From: Leuctra nigra
Taxonomy: Eukaryota > Arthropoda > Insecta > Plecoptera > Leuctridae
Direction of reading: 5' to 3'
DNA length: 64,000 nucleotides
NCBI GenBank assembly: GCA_934045905.1
Contig: OW203770.1
Coordinates: forward strand, 28,963,259 to 29,027,258
Position numbers and translations under genes: made by a program. This document shows positions 56,133 through 64,000 of this stretch, piece after piece. Below the pieces are notes generated by a model. That model did not search any database and was not told where the DNA came from. It saw nothing but the letters and a program-made list of their open reading frames with translations. The first letter of the stretch is position 1. Each line of letters starts with the position of its first letter.

Positions 56133-58289
56133 CACCTATTAAGGTCTCATATAAATCTGATCCAACTCATATTTTGCCCTGTAGCCACACCACCGTTTGA
56201 CCTATTAAGGTCTCATATAAATCTGATCCAACTCATATTTTGCCCTGTAGCCACACCACCGTTTCACCTATTAAGGTCTCATATAAATCTGATCCAACTC
56301 ATATTTTGCCCTGTAGCCACACCACCGTTTCACCTATTAAGGTCTCATATAAATCTGATCCAACTCATATTTTGCCCTGTAGCCACACCACCGTTTCACC
56401 TATTAAGGTCTCATATAAATCTGATCCAACTCATATTTTGCCCTGTAGCCACACCACCGTTTGACCTATTAAGGTCTCATATAAATCTGATCCAACTCAT
56501 ATTTTGCCCTGTAGCCACACCACCGTTTGACCTATTAAGGTCTCATATAAATCTGATCCAACTCATATTTTGCCCTGTAGCCACACCACCGTTTGACCTA
56601 TTAAGGTCTCATATAAATCTGATCCAACTCATATTTTGCCCTGTAGCCACACCACCGTTTGACCTATTAAGGTCTCATATAAATCTGATCCAACTCATAT
56701 TTTGCCCTGTAGCCACACCACCGTTTCACCTATTAAGGTCTCATATAAATCTGATCCAACTCATATTTTGCCCTGTAGCCACACCACCGTTTGACCTATT
56801 AAGGTCTCATATAAATCTGATCCAACTCATATTTTGCCCTGTAGCCACACCACCGTTTGACCTATTAAGGTCTCATATAAATCTGATCCAACTCATATTT
56901 TGCCCTGTAGCCACACCACCGTTTGACCTATTAAGGTCTCATATAAATCTGATCCAACTCATATTTTGCCCTGTAGCCACACCACCGTTTCACCTATTAA
57001 GGTCTCATATAAATCTGATCCAACTCATATTTTGCCCTGTAGCCACACCACCGTTTCACCTATTAAGGTCTCATATAAATCTGATCCAACTCATATTTTG
57101 CCCTGTAGCCACACCACCGTTTCACCTATTAAGGTCTCATATAAATCTGATCCAACTCATATTTTGCCCTGTAGCCACACCACCGTTTCACCTATTAAGG
57201 TCTCATATAAATCTGATCCAACTCATATTTTGCCCTGTAGCCACACCACCGTTTGACCTATTAAGGTCTCATATAAATCTGATCCAACTCATATTTTGCC
57301 CTGTAGCCACACCACCGTTTCACCTATTAAGGTCTCATATAAATCTGATCCAACTCATATTTTGCCCTGTAGCCACACCACCGTTTCACCTATTAAGGTC
57401 TCATATAAATCTGATCCAACTCATATTTTGCCCTGTAGCCACACCACCGTTTGACCTATTAAGGTCTCATATAAATCTGATCCAACTCATATTTTGCCCT
57501 GTAGCCACACCACCGTTTGACCTATTAAGGTCTCATATAAATCTGATCCAACTCATATTTTGCCCTGTAGCCACACCACCGTTTCACCTATTAAGGTCTC
57601 ATATAAATCTGATCCAACTCATATTTTGCCCTGTAGCCACACCACCGTTTCACCTATTAAGGTCTCATATAAATCTGATCCAACTCATATTTTGCCCTGT
57701 AGCCACACCACCGTTTGACCTATTAAGGTCTCATATAAATCTGATCCAACTCATATTTTGCCCTGTAGCCACACCACCGTTTCACCTATTAAGGTCTCAT
57801 ATAAATCTGATCCAACTCATATTTTGCCCTGTAGCCACACCACCGTTTCACCTATTAAGGTCTCATATAAATCTGATCCAACTCATATTTTGCCCTGTAG
57901 CCACACCACCGTTTCACCTATTAAGGTCTCATATAAATCTGATCCAACTCATATTTTGCCCTGTAGCCACACCACCGTTTGACCTATTAAGGTCTCATAT
58001 AAATCTGATCCAACTCATATTTTGCCCTGTAGCCACACCACCGTTTGACCTATTAAGGTCTCATATAAATCTGATCCAACTCATATTTTGCCCTGTAGCC
58101 ACACCACCGTTTGACCTATTAAGGTCTCATATAAATCTGATCCAACTCATATTTTGCCCTGTAGCCACACCACCGTTTGACCTATTAAGGTCTCATATAA
58201 ATCTGATCCAACTCATATTTTGCCCTGTAGCCACACCACCGTTTGACCTATTAAGGTCTCATATAAATCTGATCCAACTCATATTTTGC
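56133..58289. repeat. Minisatellite array 3: 66-bp unit, about 33 copies, Helitron-derived
   Basis: Units are almost identical apart from one G/C position (GTTTGACC or GTTTCACC). The unit text GTAGCCACACCACCGTTTGA, CTGATCCAACTCATATTTTG matches the inside of the family 1 element at about 22240-22315. The unit is 22 codons, so long open frames run through it. They are not genes. The left end is lost in the gap. Confidence 0.94.
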
Positions 58290-58409
58290 ATAGTCCACAT
58301 TCAGATGCTTAAGAAGGCTCTTCACTGCGCATGCGCGAATATTGTAACTTTACGAATGTCGACTTAGGGCACCTACCTTGGTGGTCTAACTTTTACGATA
58401 AAATCGTAA

Positions 58410-58593
58410 AGGCCGATGCACAATTGACGCGGACGGACGACGCGGACGGACGACGGAGACGGATACGATGTTTAGGTATGACATATTCACTCTGGCTGTT
58501 CACAATCGGACGCGGACGGACGGCGACTTTAACATTGTATCCGTCTCCGTCGTCCGTCCGCATCGTCCGTCTGCGTCAATTGTGCATCGGCCT
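58410..58593. mobile_element. 184-bp hairpin MITE with TAA duplication
   Basis: Ends AGGCCGATGCACAATTGACG and its inverted copy, flanked by TAA at 58407-58409 and 58594-58596. The arms are rich in GGACGGACG repeats. The layout is PIF/Harbinger-like. Confidence 0.82.
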
Positions 58594-60019
58594 TAACTTT
58601 AAGAGAGTAAAAATGCTTCAGAGACAACATTATAAACCCTGCGCGCCATCTGGATTGGCGAGCTTGCACTGTGGGTCCGCCACAAGTCGACTCCACAAGG
58701 TCATCTAAATAGCGTGTGTTGTTATATGCGGAACGCGGCTGAACGTCAAGTTTCAAATGCTTATATCATAGGAAAGAATATGAATAGATCGCTCTAATAC
58801 TGTGTGTTACTTGACAACGTGTTTGCGCATATTTCTTATTTTCTTTATAGCTAGATGGGCAAGATACCGACTAATTTCTCATTTATTTCAGTTTTAAAAT
58901 CGCTAGCTCATCGTATTGACTTGGATGTTTTGTCAAGTATTGAGAAGCAAAACTGTGCTCATGGTATTACCTATCTAGTATTAGCAAGTTGTAATATATA
59001 TTTTTTTCTACATCACGATGTGGAAAATGTAGTGGCTTAAGGAAGTAAATTTTAATCCATATTATGTATTTTTTGACAAGTAGGTAGTGAGAAGGTAAAC
59101 ATTGTTACTGAACTGATCTTGCAAAATCAAATTTAAATCGTTATCTTTATTAAGCATTTTTTGACAAGTAGTGTGAATTAGTAAACATTGTGCTCATAAC
59201 ATCGTTACTTACCGAACTCAGCAAGCAAATTTTTGACAGGCAGTGAGAAAGTGAAAATTGTATTGCAAGTCATTACTCATGGAAGTCAAGTATTGGTACA
59301 AATTAGTTGAACTAACTACTAATACATATTATTTGGGACATACTTTAGTGAATAGTTACAATAGTTCTGACAATTCACGGACAATGAACTGATTATTATT
59401 CTATACAATATACCTTGTACAATATATCTACAATATACCAACATACATAGGCCCAATACTTGTGTTTACCTGCACCGATCCTATTCCTATGATTAAAGAA
59501 TAGAGATGTGAGGGGAATCTTTTCCCGGTGCAAAATTACATCGAGAATGTTTAAAACAATGTTTAAATGCTACATATTTCATTAAATATTGTATTTGAAT
59601 ATGCATAATCTTCAATTGAAATTTAGTTGATTTGTTTAGGTACGCTGAATGCGTCGTATCTCCCTTCAACTTCTCATCATTTGGAAAGCGATAAAAGGAA
59701 ATATTACGGCAAAATTAAGTGTTGTTTTTGCACAAAGGAACACAGCAAACAGTTCCGTAGGATGTATTAGGTTTCTGGGGATTCAAATGTTGATCCATTA
59801 TTATAAAACGAGTGATAAATAAACCGATGAAAACTATGACAGCCCATTTAAACAGTATGCGAGACGGTCAGCTGTCAGGCGGCTACACACGTCGGACCGG
59901 CAATGCAATGCGGCACTTCGCGCATGCGCAGTTACTTTTAGGAATCGTCTATTGCAATATTCGTAAAAGTTAAGATAAGAGAGCAGATTTAAGATAAGTG
60001 AGTGGAAAACACGTACAGG
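58594..60019. other. Unique-looking AT-rich sequence, nothing recognised
   Basis: No exon, domain or terminal repeat supports a feature. CGCGCATGCGCAG at about 59920 is an inverted match to CTGCGCATGCGCG at about 58325 and may mark an old element end pair. Confidence 0.35.
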
Positions 60020-60143
60020 AATTACCCCCCAGATCCGTTACTTCATTTAAAAGTTAATGCGAAAAGCACAAATACAAATACACCAAAAAACAGATACGTG
60101 TGCCATAAGTTTCAAGTAGAGACGCTCGCTCCGCTCGCTTGAT
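60020..60143 (-). mobile_element. Family 1 Helitron-like 5' fragment
   Basis: On the minus strand it starts TCAAGCGAGCGGAGCGAGCG, with the canonical TC. It ends after about 120 bases. Confidence 0.65.
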
Positions 60144-60190
60144 TACCGTCCCAATTAATTCCTAATTTTAAATTGAAATTTAATATTAAT

Positions 60191-60630
60191 TGAGCTAGCG
60201 TAGCGAGCGCCTCCATTCAGCTCTTTTGGACACTTTTTTTGTGTCTGGGGTTTAACGTCGCACTGTTCTGCAGCGAGGCTAATGGCGACGGATGAATGAT
60301 TATGATGATGATTGGGAGATGATGGAGAAGAGTAGGCAAGGATGGAAGGTGGGAAGAAGGCGGTCGTGGCCTAAAAGTAGGGTACCTTCCCAGCATTTGC
60401 CTGTCGACTGAGGGAATACCACGAAAAAAAACCTGTCAGGAAAAACGGCCGCGGGAATCGAACCCGGGCCTCCGGAATACAAGTTCAGGGCGTTACCACT
60501 CAGCCATACCTGTTCCGTTCTGTTTTTTTGCTTTTTGTTTTTTCCCGACATTGTAGGTCACATTGTTCTTCCGATCGCGCAGAAATTTTGCACACATGTT
60601 AAAATCATTCTTATTTAATCTGGAATTGTT
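60191..60630 (+). mobile_element. Family 1 Helitron-like 5' fragment with SINE insertion
   Basis: Starts TTGAGCTAGCGTAGCGAGCG. It is interrupted by SINE copy 3 and continues to about 60630 with GAAATTTTGCACACATGTT. Confidence 0.65.
60233..60519 (-). mobile_element. tRNA-derived SINE, copy 3
   Basis: Inverted copy of the SINE at 27320 and 50046. GGGAATCGAACCCGGGCC is the complement of box B, CCACTCAGCCATACC that of box A. Confidence 0.88.
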
Positions 60631-60636
60631 TTTAGA

Positions 60637-60831
60637 CTAGGAAAACGCTCTGTGAAACGCGTTGATGAGCGAGCACGGACACGCGCAACCGAAATTATGT
60701 CTATCGAAAATATCATTAAAATCCAATAATTTTTTAATCTGTTCCTTGGTAATATAAAAAAAATCACAGGATATCTATAAAAAACAATATACCTGGGACC
60801 ACTCATATAATATTGGTGTGTGTAAACAATA
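60637..60831 (-). mobile_element. Family 1 Helitron-like 3' part, cut by family 2
   Basis: Starts CTAGGAAAACGCTCTGTGAA (complement of the 3' end) and is broken at ACAATA by the family 2 element at 60832. Only a few bases of it follow at 61960. Confidence 0.7.
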
Positions 60832-61959
60832 CCCCATAAAAAACACTCCGTGTAAAAATACCAGCCAAGTCTCTTCAACTAAAAAAAATAAAAAAAATCT
60901 TAAAATTCAGCACTGAAAAGTAGTGATATCAAAAAACTGGCCAAGTCGAAACTTTTCAAAAAATACTTGGCGCATCGTGCATATAAATAGTATAGAAGTA
61001 GGTCGGAAATCAAATATACTCATCTATACATATAATATATCTATAGTGCCCTAAAAAAGCGATGCGCCAAGTATTTTTTGAAAAGTTTCGACTTGGCCAG
61101 TTTTTTGATATCACTACTTTTCAGTGCTGAATTTTAAGATTTATTTTATTTTTTTTAGTTGAAGAGACTTGGCTGGTATTTTTACACGGAGTGTTTTTTA
61201 TGGGGATATCACTCCTTTTTTCGGTTTATTCTTACAACTTGCAACATATATTGGGTCACCAAAGACTATTCCGTAAAAAAATACGCCTTTGTGATTTGAT
61301 TGCTAAGAAAAATTGTGCTTGTTACTATGTATATGCTATAAATAATATGCAATGAAGTATAGCGAAAGTTTCGTTCCAAATGGTCCAGCCCTTCTCGAGC
61401 TATTTTATATTTAGACTATAGATATTTTATAAAGATGACCGTCCGAATCGTTTGGCGCTTGTTTCGTTCCGATCGGTCAATCCGTTTTTTAGATATGACG
61501 TCACTTCCGGTTTCAAAATGGCGGCTTCAGTTTGGTTTTATAAAAAGGCACCTCAGACGCCAAAAGTGCACATGAGGTAAAAATTTCAGATCAATCGGCT
61601 TAGCCGTTTAGGCTGTGGCCCTGTCAATAGGGTTTCCTGATATCATCTTCTGAAGAAGAAGAATAAGAAGAAAAAGCGGTGTAATTTCACTGTTTTCACG
61701 GCCCTCTGGCTCGCAAATGGCATAACCTGTTGAACCCAAATTTGGTATATGGGGTGGGGTGGGCCATAGCTCGAAATATAGATATTTCGCAACAATGTGA
61801 GATTTTCCAATTTAAAGATCCAGTAGGCCAAAAATACCATGTTGTTGCTTACAGTAAAAGTGTTTGGTCTGCTCCTCAGTTTATTAGGCATTTACGGTAT
61901 GTTGAGTGAGTGTGAGTGTACAGTACGACTTGGCTGGGTGGAGCGACTGCTCCACTAGA
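60832..61959 (+). mobile_element. Helitron-like element, family 2, compact copy (1,128 bp)
   Basis: Starts CCCCATAAAAAACACTCCGT, with an excellent foldback (60832-61203), one promoter-motif unit (61495-61530), the tail, hairpin and CTAGA. Left flank ACAATA plus right flank TTAGATC equals the uninterrupted ACAATATTAGATC seen at 24950-24962, so there is no target duplication. Confidence 0.85.
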
Positions 61960-61968
61960 TTAGATCCC

Positions 61969-62180
61969 AGAAAAAACACTCCGTGTAAAAATACCAGCCA
62001 AGTCTCTTTAACTATAAAAAAAATAGACGAAATCTAAAAATTCAGCACTGAAAAGGAGTGATATCAAAAAAGGAGCCAAGTCAACGAATTTTACAAATTT
62101 TAATCGTACCATTGAAATAAAAATATCAACCCCCGAGAAATACTTAAAAAAAGGACTTGGCGCATCGTTTTTTTAAAGAC
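61969..62180 (+). mobile_element. Solo left arm of a family 2 foldback
   Basis: AAAAAACACTCCGTGTAAAA to CTTGGCGCATCG, then divergent. The second arm is absent. Confidence 0.6.
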
Positions 62181-62409
62181 ACTTTTCTATCCTAAAAGTA
62201 TAGGAAGAACTCTACAAGTATATTTTCCTGAGTATATCACATTCATTATCGACGAATCATACTACGTTTTAATATAACTAGTACTCTTACCTACTGGCAG
62301 TTTTGGTATTTTGTCAATATTCAGAGGAAATAAACGGATAAACGAATAACGAATAAACGGAAGCGGCCTAGTCTATTCGTTATTGCCACTATTTCTAGGG
62401 TCATATTAA
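62181..62409. other. Spacer, nothing recognised
   Basis: About 230 bp of AT-rich sequence with a short AAACGAATAACG direct repeat near 62340. Confidence 0.4.
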
Positions 62410-64000
62410 TCTAGTGGAGCGGTCGCTCCACACAGCCAAGTCGTACCGTACACTCACAGTATCTCAACATACCGTAAATGCCTATATAAACTGAGGAGCA
62501 GACCAACTACTTTTACTGTAAGCAACAACATGGCATTTTCGGCCTACTGGATCTCAAAATTGGTAAATCTCACATTGTTGCGAAATGTCTTAATTTCGAG
62601 CTATGGCCCACCCCACTACATATACCAAATTTGGGAACAATAGGTTATGCCATTTGCGCGCTAGAGGACCGAGAAAACAGTGAAATTACATCACTTTCTG
62701 ATTCTGATGATGATATCAGGAAACGTTGCTATCACCGCCACAGCCTAAACAGCTGAACCGATCAACCTGAAATTTTTACCACATATGCACTTTTGGCGTC
62801 TGATGATACCTTGCCTCTTGTGATTTTTTGTGCCGCCATTTTTAAACCGGAAGTGACGTCATATATGAAAAACGGCTGGACCGATTAGAACGAAATTAGC
62901 GCCATTCGGTTGAGATGGTCATCTATATGAAGTATGTTACTTAAAAATATAATTTTCTTATATTCTAAACCGGAAGTGGCGTCATAAATTTGCAATATTT
63001 AGCTTATTTCATCAAATTATACTTTAAATACACATATCATTATCTTACATTGTAACAAAGACAATACAAAATTATAATTTCAATACACAGTGTTCTCGGC
63101 CGCCATTCCTGAAACCGGAAGTGACGTCATACATCGAAAACGCCTGTACCGATTGCCACTGAACTAGCTCCTGTATATTCATTCTGCAATCTATTTGAAA
63201 AATCAATTGGGATAAATAAATATACAAATTAACGGTACCGGAAATGGCGGCAGGAACCACTAAATGAAACCGGAAGTGACGTCATATATTGAAAACGGCA
63301 TGAGCGATTTGACGGAAATTAGCGCTATTGAATTCAGAAGGTCATTCATGAAGTATCAACTAGATAAAACTAAATTGTTTTCTAATTACCTATACCGGAA
63401 ATGACGTCATAAAAATGCTAAATGACGTCATTAATATTCTAAAGGACACTAAATTCACCACTTTATACTTTTAAATAGATATTTAGTAAACATACATTGT
63501 AAATAATTATAAATTCAAAAATTCAAGGTTGCAGTGCTCTCGGCCGCCATTTTCTAAAACCGGAAGTGACGTCATATAACGAAAACGGCTGTACCGATTG
63601 CAACTAAATTTTGGAATTGTGTAGGACTTATAATTATGAATTCAATACGACATTAATTTCGGCCGCCATTGTTAAAACCGGAAGTGACGTCATATATCGA
63701 AAACGGATGTACCGATTGCAACCAAATTTTAGAATTATGTCGGACTAATATAATTATGAACTAAAGACGACATTATTTTCGGCCGCCATTGTCAAAACCG
63801 GAAGTGACGTCATATATCGAAAACGGCTGTACCAATTGCAACCAAATTTTGGAAATGTGTAGGACTAATAATTATGAATTAAAGACGACATTATTTTCGG
63901 CCGCCATTGTTAAAACCGAAGTGACGTCATAATTGAAAGCGGCTGTACCGATTGCAACCAAATTTTGGAAATAGTATGACTAATAATTATGAATTCAAGA
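62410..64000 (-). mobile_element. Helitron-like element, family 2, running off the window
   Basis: Begins TCTAGTGGAGCGGTCGCTCC. The conserved tail (62415-62700) is followed by many promoter-motif units. The foldback end is not reached. Confidence 0.75.
63535..64000. repeat. About 118-bp tandem repeat of the promoter-motif unit
   Basis: Four units start near 63540, 63660, 63780 and 63900, each with CGGCCGCCATT, AACCGGAAGTGACGTCA and ACCAAATTTTGGAA blocks. The array continues past the window end. Confidence 0.85.

Noticed and set aside
56133..58289. Could the regular repeats be a CRISPR array?
   Set aside because: No variable spacers separate the units, and the genome is eukaryotic.
55890..58367. 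An 825-codon frame through the 66-bp array
   Set aside because: Starts across an N gap and is explained by a unit length of 22 codons. The unit derives from non-coding Helitron sequence.

Overview
This is a eukaryotic, AT-rich, very repeat-dense stretch that reads as an insect nuclear genome. The evidence is the 3' end of a seven-transmembrane odorant receptor (an insect-specific family), small phase-matched exons separated by kilobase introns, and a typical arthropod transposon load. Hemiptera is possible, but the sequence does not prove it.

Host genes. (1) Plus strand, 5563-8571: the last four exons of an odorant receptor. Its 5' exons lie upstream of the window. (2) Minus strand, 50610 to 10493: a roughly 40-kb, seven-exon gene for a secreted cysteine-rich protein, assembled here from splice sites and codon phase. 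Exon 1 carries a signal peptide and exon 7 carries the stop. All exon junctions agree in phase (1-1-2-1-1-1). The splice-donor-bearing copy of exon 2 has a one-base deletion. The two genes converge tail to tail, 1.9 kb apart.

Repeats inside genes. Two large minisatellites are tandem amplifications of a 3' splice site plus the 5' part of a coding exon. One has a 78-bp unit, about 30 copies, in the receptor gene (640-5632, split by a LINE). The other has a 144-bp unit, 18 acceptor copies, in the cysteine-rich gene (46610-49111). A third array (66-bp unit, about 33 copies, 56133-58289) grew from the inside of a Helitron-like element.

Mobile elements. Two families of non-autonomous Helitron-like elements dominate. 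Family 1 ends in CTAG followed by T and starts T(C/T)RAGCGAGCG. Family 2 carries a long foldback, internal units with promoter-like motifs, and a terminal hairpin before CTAGA. Rebuilt empty sites fit insertion between A and T without target duplication. Also present are three non-LTR retrotransposons (one inserted into another), a Penelope-like element with a GIY-YIG domain, PLE-derived hairpins carrying hammerhead-ribozyme-like motifs, an internally deleted piggyBac, a 1.3-kb element with 132-bp terminal inverted repeats and a 7-bp duplication, three MITEs with TWA duplications, a TTAA foldback, and three copies of a tRNA-derived SINE.

Layout. 0-8.6 kb: receptor gene with array 1 and a LINE. 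8.6-50.6 kb: cysteine-rich gene, its introns filled with nested elements. 50.6-58.6 kb: inverted-repeat element, PLE cluster, a 200-bp assembly gap and array 3. 58.6-64 kb: Helitron-like debris and the start of a tandem block that runs off the window.
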